Below are positions 17,851 to 27,229 of a DNA stretch of 64,000 nt, one piece after another; position 1 is the first letter of the stretch, and each line of letters begins with the position of its first letter. The position numbers and the translations under genes were made by a program. The DNA is taken from NCBI RefSeq assembly GCF_013170825.1, contig NZ_CP033365.1:3608001-3672000 (forward strand). Reading direction: 5' to 3'. The notes below the pieces were generated by a model. That model searched no databases and was not told where the DNA came from. It worked only from the letters and a program-made list of their open reading frames with translations. Origin of the DNA: Mesorhizobium sp. NZP2298 (GTDB lineage: Bacteria > Pseudomonadota > Alphaproteobacteria > Rhizobiales > Rhizobiaceae).

Positions 17851-19113
17851 ATGCTGTCAGTCTTTGAAATCGCCGCGCTGCTGTTGATGTTGTCGGCCCT
17901 GTTCGGCTGGCTGAACCTGCGTTTCCTCAAACTGCCGCATACGATCGGGCTTTTGATCATGGCGCTGGCGGCGTCACTGCTCTTGCTAGCCCTGGAGAAG
18001 GTCGCGCCGGGCCTCGGCATCACGGCGACGCTGCAGAATGTGATGCAAGAGATCGATTTTACCTCGGCGATCATGAACGGCATGTTGTCGCTGCTGCTGT
18101 TTGCCGGCGCCCTGCATGTCGATTTCGATCTGCTCAAAGGGCAGAAATGGGCGATCACCCTGATGGCCAGCATCGGCGTCGTCATCTCGACGGCGGTGGT
18201 CGGGGTAGCCTTGTGGTTCATGGCTGGCGGGCTTGGCTTCAACGTCCCCCTGCCATGGGCCCTGGTGTTCGGCGCGCTGATTTCGCCGACCGATCCGGTC
18301 GCCGTGCTCGGCCTGCTCAAATCCATCAACGTGCCGGAATCGATCAAGGCCAAGATCGCCGGCGAATCCTTGTTCAACGACGGCGTCGCGGTGGTGGCGT
18401 TCGGCGTGCTGCTGGCGGTGGCTGTCGCGACCACGGGCCAGCACCGGCCCGACCTTTGGGATATCGGCGAACTGCTGCTGCGTGATGGGCTGGGCGGCGC
18501 GCTGTTCGGGCTCCTGACCGGCTGGATCGCCTATCGCGCCATGCTGGCCGTTGACGATCACATCGTCGAGATCCTGATCTCGCTCGCCGTCTGCATCGGC
18601 ACCTACACGCTCTGCAACCGGCTGCACATTTCGGGGCCGATCGCCGTGGTTGTCGCGGGGCTTTTGATTGGCAACCATGGCGCCGAGCATGCGATGAGCG
18701 AGACGGTGGAGGATTATCTCTTCGCCTTCTGGGAAGTGGTCGACGAGATGCTGAATTCCGTCCTGTTCCTGTTGCTCGGACTGGAAGTGCTGGTGCTGTC
18801 GTTCGATCCCTCGCATGGCTGGATCGTGCTGATCGCGATCCCGATCGTGCTGACCGGGCGCTTTGTCTCCGTCTGGATTCCGATCTCGCTGCTGGCGTTA
18901 CGCCAGACCTTCTCGGCGGGATCCATTCCAGTGTTGACCTGGGGCGGTCTGCGCGGCGGCGTTTCAGTGGCGCTGGCGCTGTCCTTGCCGGACAGCGCGG
19001 CCAAACCGGTGCTGCTGACCGCGACCTACGCGGTGGTGATCTTCTCGATCATCGTGCAGGGACTGACGATGAAATGGGTGATCGGCAGGACGCCGGACCC
19101 GGCCAGCGTGTAG
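17851..19113 (+). CDS. Na+/H+ antiporter, CPA1 (NhaP-type) family
   Basis: The 420-residue inner-membrane protein has about twelve hydrophobic helices and the CPA1 motifs GALISPTDPVAVLGLL (ion-binding aspartate region), GESLFNDGVAVVAFGVLL (the ND pair) and, near the end, LTWGGLRGGVSVALALSLP. It exchanges sodium or potassium for protons to control cytoplasmic pH and salt. The long hydrophilic C-terminal tail of some NhaP proteins is absent. It stands alone and converges on the macB-like permease gene. The exact cation preference cannot be read from sequence. Confidence 0.88.
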   Translation: MLSVFEIAALLLMLSALFGWLNLRFLKLPHTIGLLIMALAASLLLLALEKVAPGLGITATLQNVMQEIDFTSAIMNGMLSLLLFAGALHVDFDLLKGQKWAITLMASIGVVISTAVVGVALWFMAGGLGFNVPLPWALVFGALISPTDPVAVLGLLKSINVPESIKAKIAGESLFNDGVAVVAFGVLLAVAVATTGQHRPDLWDIGELLLRDGLGGALFGLLTGWIAYRAMLAVDDHIVEILISLAVCIGTYTLCNRLHISGPIAVVVAGLLIGNHGAEHAMSETVEDYLFAFWEVVDEMLNSVLFLLLGLEVLVLSFDPSHGWIVLIAIPIVLTGRFVSVWIPISLLALRQTFSAGSIPVLTWGGLRGGVSVALALSLPDSAAKPVLLTATYAVVIFSIIVQGLTMKWVIGRTPDPASV

Positions 19114-19207
19114 CTTGCCCGGTTTTTCACCGGCCTAGTCAGCGCGGCGTTGCCCGGCGGCGCGCAGGCAAGCGTCCAAGGATGGGAATAGCCGTTGAAG
19201 CTGCTGC

Positions 19208-20425
19208 CTATTCGTGCCGTAGCGCGTCGATCGGATCGAGCCTGGCGCCGCGCAGGGCCGGGAAGAAGCCGAACACCATGCCGATGAGCGCTGAAAAGCC
19301 GACGGCGAGCAGGATGACCGCCGGGCTTGGCGCGAAGGGGATGGTCAGCGTCACGGAGGCAAGGCCGGCCAGGGCCAGGCCGATCAGGATGCCGATAATG
19401 CCGCCGAGCAGCGACAGCACCGTCGCCTCGACCAGGAACTGGATAAGGATGTGCTTTTCATGCGCGCCGATGGCGAGCCTGATGCCGATCTCGCGGGTGC
19501 GCTCGGTGACCGAGACCAGCATGATGTTCATGATGCCGATGCCGCCGACCAGAAGGCTGACGCCGGCGACCGCGCCGAGCATGCCGGCCATGGTGGTGGT
19601 GGCGCTGGCCATGGCGTCGGCGATCTGGGTCATGTCGCGGATGGCGAAATCGCTCTCGCGGTCGGGGGGCATGCGGCGCGCGTCGCGCAAGATGTCCTCG
19701 ACTCGCGGCTGCAATTCGCTGGTCGGCGTGCGGTCGTCGGCGGCGATGTAGATGTTGTCGATGTCGCGGTTGCCAGCGATGCGGCGCTGATAGGCGTGCA
19801 GCGGCATCAGCACGACATTGTCCTGGTCCTGGCCGAAGCCGGTATAGCCCTTGGGTTCGAGCAGGCCGATGATCTTGCAGGAGGTACGGTTGACGCGGAT
19901 GATCTCGCCCTCGGGGTCGCCGGCGCCAAAGAACTGCTGGCGCACCGTTTCGCCGATCAGGCACACGCCGGTGCCCGAGCGGGTTTCGGAATCGCTGAAC
20001 GGGCGGCCGGACACCAGCTTCCAGTCGCGAGCGTCGAGATAGGCGCTGTCGGTGCCGGTCACGCCCGAGGTCAGGCTTTCGGTGCCGAAGATGACGCGCA
20101 CCTGCTTCTGCGAGGCCGGCGAGATGGCGCGCGCGCCGGTCAGATGCGCGACCAGTGCGGCAATGTCCTTCTCGGCCAGTGGCCGCACCACCTGGTCGAG
20201 CCCGCCCGGGCCGCCGGGACCGGCTGGACGTCCGGCACGGACGACCAGCAGGTTGCTGCCGAGCTTGGAGATGTCGGCCTTGACCTTTTGCGTGGTGCCG
20301 GAGCCGATGGTGAGCATGGCGATGACGGCGGCGACACCGATGACGATGCCGAGCAGCGTCAGGAACGAGCGCAGCACATTGCGGCGGATCGAGCGCAGCG
20401 AGAGGCGAACGGTTTCCCAGATCAT
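19208..20425 (-). CDS. MacB-type ABC transporter permease
   Basis: The 405-residue protein has the MacB architecture: one N-terminal transmembrane helix (SFLTLLGIVIGVAAVIAML), a periplasmic core domain of about 220 residues (from GSGTTQKVKADISKLGSNLL), and three C-terminal helices with the FtsX-like motif TREIGIRLAIGA between them. It is the membrane half only, because the ATPase is a separate gene just upstream. With the adaptor and ATPase genes it forms a tripartite mechanotransmission efflux system; an outer-membrane TolC partner would be encoded elsewhere. Substrate unknown (macrolides, lipopeptides and siderophores are known for relatives). Confidence 0.87.
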   Translation of the reverse strand: MIWETVRLSLRSIRRNVLRSFLTLLGIVIGVAAVIAMLTIGSGTTQKVKADISKLGSNLLVVRAGRPAGPGGPGGLDQVVRPLAEKDIAALVAHLTGARAISPASQKQVRVIFGTESLTSGVTGTDSAYLDARDWKLVSGRPFSDSETRSGTGVCLIGETVRQQFFGAGDPEGEIIRVNRTSCKIIGLLEPKGYTGFGQDQDNVVLMPLHAYQRRIAGNRDIDNIYIAADDRTPTSELQPRVEDILRDARRMPPDRESDFAIRDMTQIADAMASATTTMAGMLGAVAGVSLLVGGIGIMNIMLVSVTERTREIGIRLAIGAHEKHILIQFLVEATVLSLLGGIIGILIGLALAGLASVTLTIPFAPSPAVILLAVGFSALIGMVFGFFPALRGARLDPIDALRHE

Positions 20426-20427
20426 GG

Positions 20428-21135
20428 TCAGGCCACCTCGACATTCATGGTGTCCGAGGCGACGTGGCCGTCGAGGAAGCGGATGGTGCGCTCGGCATAT
20501 TCGGCGACGTCGGCCTCATGCGTGACCATGGTGACGGTCAGGCCAAGCTCCTTGTTGAGCTTCGTCAGCAGTTCCATGATCTCATGCGTGCGGGCGGTGT
20601 CGAGGTTGCCGGTCGGTTCGTCGGCGACGAGCAGCGTCGGCCGGGTGACGATGGCGCGCGCGATGGCCACGCGCTGCTGCTGGCCGCCGGAAAGTTCCGC
20701 CGGCGTATGATGCTCGCGGCCGACCAGGCCGACCTGGGCGAGTGCTTGCATGGCCAGGTCGCGCCGCTCGCGGGCGGCCACGCCGCGATAGATCAACGGC
20801 AGTTCGACGTTTTCGGCGGCCGTGGTGCGCGCGAGCAGGTTGTAGCCCTGGAAGACGAAGCCGACATAGAGGTTGCGCAGCATGGCGCGGCGGTTGCGGT
20901 CGAGCCGGCCGGCGTCGACGCCCATGAAGGAGTAGGTTCCGGCCGTCGGCGTGTCGAGGCAGCCAATTATGTTCATCGCCGTTGATTTGCCGGAGCCGGA
21001 CGGCCCCATGATGGCGACGAATTCGCCGCGCCTGATGGCAAGGTCGACGCCGGCCAGCGCATGGACCTTGGCTTCGCCCTGGCCATAGCTCTTCCAGACC
21101 TTGTCGAAGGTAATGAGCGTCGCGCCCGCGGCCAC
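20428..21135 (-). CDS. ABC transporter ATP-binding protein, MacB/LolD type
   Basis: The 235-residue ATPase has Walker A GPSGSGKSTAMN, the Q-loop region GFVFQGYNLL, the signature LSGGQQQRVAIARA, Walker B LLVADEPTGNLD and the switch histidine in VTMVTHEADVAEYA. These residues mark the MacB/LolD/FtsE branch of ABC ATPases. It sits between the adaptor gene (6-base gap) and the permease gene (2-base gap), so the three are one operon read adaptor, ATPase, permease. It powers the permease from the cytoplasmic side. Confidence 0.92.
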   Translation of the reverse strand: MAAGATLITFDKVWKSYGQGEAKVHALAGVDLAIRRGEFVAIMGPSGSGKSTAMNIIGCLDTPTAGTYSFMGVDAGRLDRNRRAMLRNLYVGFVFQGYNLLARTTAAENVELPLIYRGVAARERRDLAMQALAQVGLVGREHHTPAELSGGQQQRVAIARAIVTRPTLLVADEPTGNLDTARTHEIMELLTKLNKELGLTVTMVTHEADVAEYAERTIRFLDGHVASDTMNVEVA

Positions 21136-21140
21136 GGCCG

Positions 21141-22430
21141 TCAGCTCCGCGGCTGCGAGGCGGTGATGACTTGCGCGCCTTCGTCCAGGCCGGACGTGAT
21201 CTCGGTCAGTTCGCCATCGGTCGAGCCGATCTTGACGTTGACCGGACGCGGCCGGCCGTTCTCCAGCACATAGAGCGTGCGCGAGCCATCGGTCGGGGTC
21301 GTCGCCTGACGCTGGCGGTTGCCGCCCGGACGACTCATGCGGCCGGTGAACAGGTCGCTGAAGCTCCAGCCACGCGCGGCCTGCTGCGCCGGGCGGTAGC
21401 GGAAGGCGGAGGAGGGCACGGTCAGCACGCCCTTGGCCTCCCTTGTGACGACGGAAACGGTGGCGGTCATGCCGGGCCGCAACAACAGCTCGTTGTTGTC
21501 GACCTCGAGCCGCGCATTATAGGTGACGACGCCGTCTGTCGTGACCGAGGCATAGGAGATGTCGCGGATCTCGGCATCGAACGGCCGGTCGGGGAAGGCA
21601 TCGACGGTGAAACGAGCATGCTGGCCTGTCTTGACGGCGCCGATGTCGGCCTCGTCGACCGCCGCCACCAGTTCCATGTTCCGCAAATCCGCGGCGATGA
21701 CGAACAGCACCGGCGCCTGCAGCGAGGAGGCTACCGTCTGGCCGGGGTCGACCGAGCGCGTCAGCACGATGCCGTCGATCGGGGCATAGATGGTGCTGTT
21801 GGCAAGGTCGGTCTGCTGCGATTTGAGATCGGCATTGGCGATTGCGAGATTGGCCTGGGCGCTGTCGAGCGCTGCCTTGGAGCGGTCGCGCGTCGCGGTT
21901 GCCGCCTCGAGCGACTGGTCGGTCGCCATGCCGCGCTTGGTCAGGGCCGCCGCGCGCACCAGCGCGCTTTCGTTCTCGGCCAGCGTCACCGTGGCGTCCT
22001 CGACATTGGCGGCGGCCCCTTTCGCGGAAGCCTCGGCCCGTTCGATCTGGACCTGCAGTTTGGCGGTGTCGAGAGCCGCCAGCACGTCGCCTTTCTTCAC
22101 CTGCTGGTTCTCGTTGACCGAGACCGAGCGTATGATGCCGGAGAGCTGGCTGGAAATGTCGACCTGGGTGAGTGGCTGCAGCGTGCCCGTCGCCGAAACC
22201 TGGACGGTCAGGTCGGCCTTGGCGGCCGGCACGGTGGTGTAATCAATCCTGGCGGGCGTGGCCGCGTACCATTGATAGAGGCCAAAACCGGCGGCAAGCA
22301 CGATCAGGGCCAGCAGCGCATAGAGCCAGCCACGCCGGCGCGTCTTGCGCAGACCTTGTCGGTCGAGCCCAAGCGCCGTCTCGATGGCGGAATCCGATTC
22401 CGTCTTTGGCAGATTGACAATCTGGTCCAC
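21141..22430 (-). CDS. Periplasmic adaptor (MacA/HlyD, RND-MFP family)
   Basis: The 429-residue protein has a short cytoplasmic N-terminus, one transmembrane anchor (WLYALLALIVLAAGFGLYQWY), a lipoyl half-motif VSATGTLQPLTQVDISSQLSG, a long helical hairpin (about residues 120-215, Ala/Glu-rich), the second lipoyl half TIYAPIDGIVLTRSVDPGQTV and beta-barrel and membrane-proximal domains. It links the inner-membrane MacB-type pump to an outer-membrane channel. A MacA-like role is supported by the two following genes. The region between it and the divergent PhzF gene is only 100 bases. Confidence 0.88.
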   Translation of the reverse strand: MDQIVNLPKTESDSAIETALGLDRQGLRKTRRRGWLYALLALIVLAAGFGLYQWYAATPARIDYTTVPAAKADLTVQVSATGTLQPLTQVDISSQLSGIIRSVSVNENQQVKKGDVLAALDTAKLQVQIERAEASAKGAAANVEDATVTLAENESALVRAAALTKRGMATDQSLEAATATRDRSKAALDSAQANLAIANADLKSQQTDLANSTIYAPIDGIVLTRSVDPGQTVASSLQAPVLFVIAADLRNMELVAAVDEADIGAVKTGQHARFTVDAFPDRPFDAEIRDISYASVTTDGVVTYNARLEVDNNELLLRPGMTATVSVVTREAKGVLTVPSSAFRYRPAQQAARGWSFSDLFTGRMSRPGGNRQRQATTPTDGSRTLYVLENGRPRPVNVKIGSTDGELTEITSGLDEGAQVITASQPRS

Positions 22431-22530
22431 GTCGGACCCCTATGATGCGTATGTCCCTATCTGTGCACAGATCAGGCTTACCGGTTCAAATATCAAATTA
22501 AATTTCGCCCATGTTGGGATTGAGGCAGGA

Positions 22531-23439
22531 ATGCAAACCCGGAATTACTTGCTTTACGATGTGTTTACGACCGAGCGACTGGCCGGAAACCCCCTGGCCG
22601 TGGTGTTGGATTGCAAAGGTCTGGATACGGCGGCGATGCAGGCCATCGCGCGCGAATTCAACCTGTCCGAATCGGTCTTTGTGCTGCCGCCCGACAATCC
22701 CAAGCACAAAAACCGCATCCGCATCTTCACGCCCGACTATGAAATGCCGTTCGCCGGCCATCCGACGGTGGGATCGGCAATCGCGCTGGCCGAACTAGCG
22801 GGTGAGGGCGGGGCCGGCATCTTCGTGCTGGAAGAGAACATCGGCCCGGTGCGCTGCGCCGTCAGCGCGCACGATGGCAACACCTTCGCCGAGTTCGATC
22901 TGGCGAAACTGCCGGAACCGCTGAAGCTCGAGGCCGATCCGGAAGCGATCGGGGCGGCCCTTGGCCTGGCGCCGCACGAGATCGGCTTCGAGAATCACCG
23001 CGTCTCGTTCTGGTCGGCCGGCGTGCCCTATGTGACCATTCCCGTCGCCAATCTCGAGGCGGCGGGCCGCATCCGGCTGGACAATCAGGCCTGGTCGGAA
23101 CTGGCGCCGCGCAAGAGCGAATGGGCCTTCGCCAGCCCCTATGTCTATTGCCGCGAGACGGTGAACCACGAAAGCGCCTTTCATGTCCGCATGATCGTGC
23201 CCGGTACGCCTTCCTATGAGGATCCGGCGACCGGTTCAGCGGCGGCCGCCTTCGCCGGCGCCATCATGCATTTCGACGGCCCGACGGATGGCATTTCACA
23301 GCTGTGGATCGAGCAGGGGCTGGAGATGGGCCGGCCGTCTCGCATCCGCCTGGAGCTCAATGTCGAAGGCGGAAAACTGGCCTCGGCGCGCATTGGCGGT
23401 AACGCGGTCAAGGTGGCGGAAGGCAAGCTTTTCGTGTGA
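22531..23439 (+). CDS. PhzF-family isomerase-like protein
   Basis: The 302-residue protein has the two-domain PhzF/diaminopimelate-epimerase fold. The start MQTRNYLLYDVFTTERLAGNPLAVV is characteristic, followed by the conserved catalytic glutamate in EFNLSESVFVLPP and the motif YEMPFAGHPTVGSAIAL, and in the second half YEDPATGSAAAAFAGAI. PhzF isomerises dihydro-hydroxyanthranilate in phenazine synthesis, but most relatives outside phenazine clusters have unknown roles, and no phenazine genes are present here. The ATG at 22531 starts the conserved N-terminus; upstream in-frame sequence overlaps the divergent adaptor gene. Confidence 0.87.
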   Translation: MQTRNYLLYDVFTTERLAGNPLAVVLDCKGLDTAAMQAIAREFNLSESVFVLPPDNPKHKNRIRIFTPDYEMPFAGHPTVGSAIALAELAGEGGAGIFVLEENIGPVRCAVSAHDGNTFAEFDLAKLPEPLKLEADPEAIGAALGLAPHEIGFENHRVSFWSAGVPYVTIPVANLEAAGRIRLDNQAWSELAPRKSEWAFASPYVYCRETVNHESAFHVRMIVPGTPSYEDPATGSAAAAFAGAIMHFDGPTDGISQLWIEQGLEMGRPSRIRLELNVEGGKLASARIGGNAVKVAEGKLFV

Positions 23440-23546
23440 CCATCTGCGTCACTTCAGCGATTTGTCGGGAAATGATTCCGGCAGGGCTAGACATGACCGA
23501 TGGTGGCGGCTATATGCCCGCCAACGCCGGTTTTTGCCGGCCGAGT

Positions 23547-23622
<76 letters not shown>

Positions 23623-23815
23623 AATTCCTAGAAGACTTGGTGGAAAGACCCTGAAAAGCGAGACGCGTGTGGCGCGTCTCGGGCCAAATGCTGCGCTTTT
23701 CAACCAGCAACGCTATTTCGTGCTCATGATGATCTAATTGCGTGCAAAAATGCGGCTTAGAAATCGGCCGAACCGAAAAGCAATGTTCTTTTCTGCGCTC
23801 TCAGCTTCGCTAGCC

Positions 23816-23992
23816 TCAGTTCCGCCTTTCCCGCCCGAGAAATCGCTGATGAGCCACCAAGAAGAAAACCAGGAAAACAACGAAAATCGCGGTGTCGATC
23901 GGGCTGTGGCTGGAGTATCCATCGCGCCGAAGCACAATGGCAAGCACAACGGCAATAGCCACAGCAGCGGCAGCGGGATGGAGTTTTTTCAT
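23816..23992 (-). CDS. Small two-helix membrane protein, 58 residues
   Basis: A short frame begins with MKKLHPAAAAVAIAVVLAIV and ends with basic residues (LGRERRN). It contains two hydrophobic segments, residues 6-21 and 34-48 (AIFVVFLVFFLVA), joined by a polar loop with RRDGYSSHS. The basic-hydrophobic start and charged tail look like a real inner-membrane microprotein rather than chance sequence. The ribosome site is weak (GGCGG directly before the ATG). It lies alone between tRNA-Lys and cobT. Overlapping longer frames here have compositions unlike real proteins. No family recognised. Confidence 0.45.
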   Translation of the reverse strand: MKKLHPAAAAVAIAVVLAIVLRRDGYSSHSPIDTAIFVVFLVFFLVAHQRFLGRERRN

Positions 23993-24086
23993 CCGCCAGA
24001 TCTATTCGAGAATCGCCGTAGCAGGAAGATGCCACTCCTGCCTGTGACGGGAGCAGCTTCACGGACCCAACCGTAGAAGTCCGAAG

Positions 24087-25097
24087 CTACTTCTCCGAGA
24101 CCCCAGCCTCGGCAAAGCTCGCCATTCTCGCATGACACTCCAGCGCCGAGCGCACGATGTTGACGGCGAGGCAGGCACCCGAACCCTCACCGAGCCGCAT
24201 GCCGAGATCGAGCAGCGGCGGCAGGCCGAGCGCTTCGAGCAGGCCGCGATGGCCCGATTCGGCCGAGACGTGGGCCGCGATTGTGTGGGCCAGCCCTGTC
24301 GGGTGCAGCCTTGCCAGCGGGGCCGCGGCGGCGGTGCAGACGAAACCGTCGAGCAGCACGGGAATGCCGAGATGACGGGCGGCGAGTGTGGCGCCGAAGA
24401 TGGCGGCGAGTTCTCGGCCACCGAGTGCCGCGGCAACCCCCAACGGGTCGGCAAGGGCGGCGGCATGACGCTTCAGGCCGGCTTCGATGGCGACCACCTT
24501 GCGCTTCAGGCCGGCATCGTCGACGCCGGTGCCGCGCCCGGTCCATTTTTCCGCGCCCCCGCCGAACAGCGCGGCCGAGATGGCGGCAGCCGGCGTGGTG
24601 TTGCCGATGCCCATCTCGCCGAAGCAGATCAGGTCGAGATCTTTCGTCACCGCATCGTAGCCGGCCGACACGGCGGCGAGGAAGGCTTTCTCGTCCATTG
24701 CCGGCACTTGCGTGAAGTCGCCCGTAGGATGGTCGAGGTCGAGCGGGATGACATCGAGTTCGGCGCCGGCGATGCGGGCGAGCTGGTTGATGGCGGCCCC
24801 GCCGCCGGCGAAGTTCGCCACCATCTGCACTGTCACTTCGGAAGGAAAGGCCGACACGCCCTGCGCGGTGACGCCGTGATTGCCGGCGAAGACGAACACT
24901 TTCACGCGATCGAGTTTTGGCATGTCGCGGCCCTGCCAGCGCGCCAGCCATGCGGCGATGGTTTCCAGCCGGCCGAGGCTGCCTTGCGGCTTGGTCAGTG
25001 TGTCCTGGCGGCGGGCGACGGCGTTTGCCGCGGTATCGCTGCCAGCCGGGAGGTCAAGGCAGGCGGCGCGCAATTCATCAAGGGATTTGAAGGGCAT
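24087..25097 (-). CDS. cobT: Nicotinate-nucleotide--dimethylbenzimidazole phosphoribosyltransferase
   Basis: This enzyme (CobT; called CobU in Pseudomonas denitrificans) makes alpha-ribazole 5'-phosphate from nicotinate mononucleotide and dimethylbenzimidazole for the lower ligand of B12. The 336 residues show VFVFAGNHGVTAQGVSAFP, the dinucleotide-like FAGGGAAINQLAR, the GEMGIGNTTPAAAI motif and, near the C-terminus, the catalytic-glutamate region GLPPLLDLGMRLGEGSGACLA. It is the last gene of the minus-strand cobL-to-cobT operon, 39 bases after cobS, with GGAG ahead of its ATG. High confidence. Confidence 0.95.
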   Translation of the reverse strand: MPFKSLDELRAACLDLPAGSDTAANAVARRQDTLTKPQGSLGRLETIAAWLARWQGRDMPKLDRVKVFVFAGNHGVTAQGVSAFPSEVTVQMVANFAGGGAAINQLARIAGAELDVIPLDLDHPTGDFTQVPAMDEKAFLAAVSAGYDAVTKDLDLICFGEMGIGNTTPAAAISAALFGGGAEKWTGRGTGVDDAGLKRKVVAIEAGLKRHAAALADPLGVAAALGGRELAAIFGATLAARHLGIPVLLDGFVCTAAAAPLARLHPTGLAHTIAAHVSAESGHRGLLEALGLPPLLDLGMRLGEGSGACLAVNIVRSALECHARMASFAEAGVSEK

Positions 25098-25136
25098 GGG
25101 GGCAAAGTCTCCGGAAGAGAATCAGGTCAAGGGGAA

Positions 25137-25913
25137 TCAGGAAAGCGCGACGGAAGCGACGAGAAGCACGGATATTTCGCTCACTTGCTGCAAGGCGCCG
25201 ATCGTGTCGCCGGTCTGGCCACCGATCTGGTTGAGGCAAAGGGCGTGGAAGGCGGCAAACAGCAGGCCGAGCAGGATCAGCGCGGCGATGGCGCCGCCGA
25301 GCCCAAGCAGCAGGAGAGGGATCGCGCCAAGCACGGCGCCGACGATTGCCGTTTCAAGCGAGACAGTGCCGGCGCCGGCCGAGAGGCCGTCATCGCGCGC
25401 CGGAGGCAACAGATGCATGAAGGCGCCCAACACGCCACGCGAGGCCGCGTGGGCGGCAATAAGGGCAAAGAGAGCCTGAGTGGGGTCGACCAGTTGCGAC
25501 AGTGCGCTCCAGCGGATGAGCAGCGACAGAGCCAGCGCCATGGCGCCATAGGCGCCGATGCGGCTGTCGCGCATGATGTCCAGCTTGCGGCCGCGCGATT
25601 TGCCGCCGCCAAAGCCGTCGGCGACATCGGAAAGCCCGTCCTCGTGCAGGCAGCCGGTGGTGACCACCGTTGCGACCAGGGCAAGGGCTGCCGCCGGGCC
25701 CATGGCAAGGCCAAACCGTTCCGCCGTGGCAAAGACGATGGCGCCGATCAGGCCGACGACGAGGCCGGCGACCGGCGCCGCCCAGATCGCGGCGGCAAGG
25801 CCGCGGCCGCGAAAATCGAGGATGGGCAGAGGCAGGCGGGTGAAGAAGACCAGGCAGAGCGCCAAGTCGTCGAGGATTTGCCGGGGCGAAAGGGTCAAAT
25901 TCGGGAGCTTCAT
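25137..25913 (-). CDS. cobS: Adenosylcobinamide-GDP ribazoletransferase (cobalamin synthase)
   Basis: This inner-membrane enzyme (CobS; CobV in P. denitrificans naming) joins adenosylcobinamide-GDP to alpha-ribazole, the last assembly step. The 258 residues include the N-terminal FTRLPLP, the acidic metal-binding LHEDGLSDVADGFGGGKSRG and MRDSRIGAYGAMALAL, with several membrane helices before and after. It must not be confused with the cobaltochelatase CobS subunit of the aerobic pathway, which is not in this window. Its ATG overlaps the cobB stop by four bases, so translation is probably coupled. Confidence 0.93.
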   Translation of the reverse strand: MKLPNLTLSPRQILDDLALCLVFFTRLPLPILDFRGRGLAAAIWAAPVAGLVVGLIGAIVFATAERFGLAMGPAAALALVATVVTTGCLHEDGLSDVADGFGGGKSRGRKLDIMRDSRIGAYGAMALALSLLIRWSALSQLVDPTQALFALIAAHAASRGVLGAFMHLLPPARDDGLSAGAGTVSLETAIVGAVLGAIPLLLLGLGGAIAALILLGLLFAAFHALCLNQIGGQTGDTIGALQQVSEISVLLVASVALS

Positions 25914-27229
25914 GCGCCGCCCCTCGCTATCGCATGGAAGAAGGTGCCGCTGACATGACCACGCCGATAGCCGGAGGCGCCGATCGGATTGCCCTGACCA
26001 TCGGCGAGGTCGGCCAGCGGCTCGTCATTGCCGGTTGCGGTCATCTGCGCATAGTGGAATTCATGCCCCCGGATCAGCGCGCCCTGTGAGCCCAATGGGC
26101 AATCGGCGCGCAGCCGCGCCTCGCGGTAGCCAAGATTCATCTTCCGCTTTGCAAAACTGGTGGAATGGCCAAGCAGGCCAAGCATTCCGTGCGTTTCGCC
26201 GGAGGCATCCTCCAGCGTCTGGCCAAGCACCATGAAGCCGCCGCACTCGCCATGCACTGGCTTGGTCGCGGCGAAGCGCGCCATTCCGGTCTTGAAAGTC
26301 TCCGACGCTGCGAGCCGACCGGCGTGAAGCTCGGGATAGCCGCCGGGCAGCCAGCAGACGTCACAATCCTCGTCGGGCGCTTCGTCGGCGAGTGGCGAGA
26401 ACGGAACGATTTCCGCGCCCGCCTTGCGCCAACAGCTGGCGACGTGCGGGTAGAGGAAGGTGAAGGCGGCGTCTTCTGCCAGGGCTATCCGCTGTCCGGG
26501 CGGCTGCAGCGCCTCGTCGAAGCCGCCTTCTGCCGGGGTGAGGGGCGTTGCCAGCGCCATGACCGCATCGAGGTCGAGCGACTTCTCCGCCATGTCGGCG
26601 AGGCGGTCCAGATGCGCCATCAGATCATCATACTCGCCGGCCTGGACGAGACCGAGGTGCCGCTCGGGCAGGTTCAGGGTAGGGTCGCGTAAGATGGCGC
26701 CGACGACAGGCAGGCCGATCGCCTCGATCGCGTCGCCGGACAGCCGGCGGTGGCGCTCGCTGCCAAGCCGGTTGAGCACGACGCCGGCCATGCGGACATC
26801 CGGATCGTAGGTGGCAAAGCCCTTGGCGACGGCCGCCGCCGTGGTCGATTGTCCGGAAACGTCGAGCACCAAAAGCACCGGCAGGCCGTAGAGCCGGGCG
26901 AGATCTGCCGCCGAGCCGGTGCGCCCCGGCGTGGCTGGAATGCCGTCGAACAGGCCCATGGCGCTTTCGAGGATAACGAAGTCGGTGTCGTCGGCCGCCT
27001 GTGCGGCGAGCGCATTGAGCAGCGATGGCGGCATGGCCCAGCTGTCGAGATTGACGCCGGACAGGCCCGTGGCAGCCGTGTGGAAGCCGGGATCGATATA
27101 GTCGGGGCCGGATTTGGCGCCCCGCACCTTCAGCCCGCGCCGGGTGAGCGCGCGCAGAATGCCGATGGTGACGCTGGTCTTGCCCGAGCCGGAACGCGGC
27201 GCGCCGATGATGATCGCGCGGGCCGTCAT
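25910..27229 (-). CDS. cobB: Hydrogenobyrinic acid a,c-diamide synthase (cobyrinate a,c-diamide synthase type)
   Basis: CobB amidates the a and c side chains of hydrogenobyrinic acid with glutamine and ATP. The 439 residues have an N-terminal P-loop GAPRSGSGKTSVTIGIL, KSGPDYIDPGFH, and a C-terminal class I glutamine amidotransferase with the PGGYPELHAGRL oxyanion region, nucleophile cysteine in VHGECGGFMVLG, and terminal histidine in RGHEFHYAQM. In the aerobic pathway this step precedes cobalt insertion by CobN and its partners. It overlaps cobA and cobS by four bases each. Confidence 0.94.
   Translation of the reverse strand: MTARAIIIGAPRSGSGKTSVTIGILRALTRRGLKVRGAKSGPDYIDPGFHTAATGLSGVNLDSWAMPPSLLNALAAQAADDTDFVILESAMGLFDGIPATPGRTGSAADLARLYGLPVLLVLDVSGQSTTAAAVAKGFATYDPDVRMAGVVLNRLGSERHRRLSGDAIEAIGLPVVGAILRDPTLNLPERHLGLVQAGEYDDLMAHLDRLADMAEKSLDLDAVMALATPLTPAEGGFDEALQPPGQRIALAEDAAFTFLYPHVASCWRKAGAEIVPFSPLADEAPDEDCDVCWLPGGYPELHAGRLAASETFKTGMARFAATKPVHGECGGFMVLGQTLEDASGETHGMLGLLGHSTSFAKRKMNLGYREARLRADCPLGSQGALIRGHEFHYAQMTATGNDEPLADLADGQGNPIGASGYRRGHVSGTFFHAIARGGA

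Noticed and set aside
22345..22530. Longer N-terminus for the PhzF-family gene
   Set aside because: The extra 62 codons overlap the divergent adaptor gene and have no PhzF character; the conserved start is at 22531.
23738..24076. 112-codon plus-strand frame and 101-codon minus-strand frame in the tRNA-cobT gap
   Set aside because: Their products are low-complexity or Cys-rich without ribosome sites; a 58-residue minus-strand membrane frame in the same place is more protein-like.
25137..25913. Reading cobS as the AAA+ cobaltochelatase subunit
   Set aside because: The product is a multi-helix membrane protein with LHEDGLSDVADG and no Walker motifs, so it is the cobalamin synthase that shares the name.
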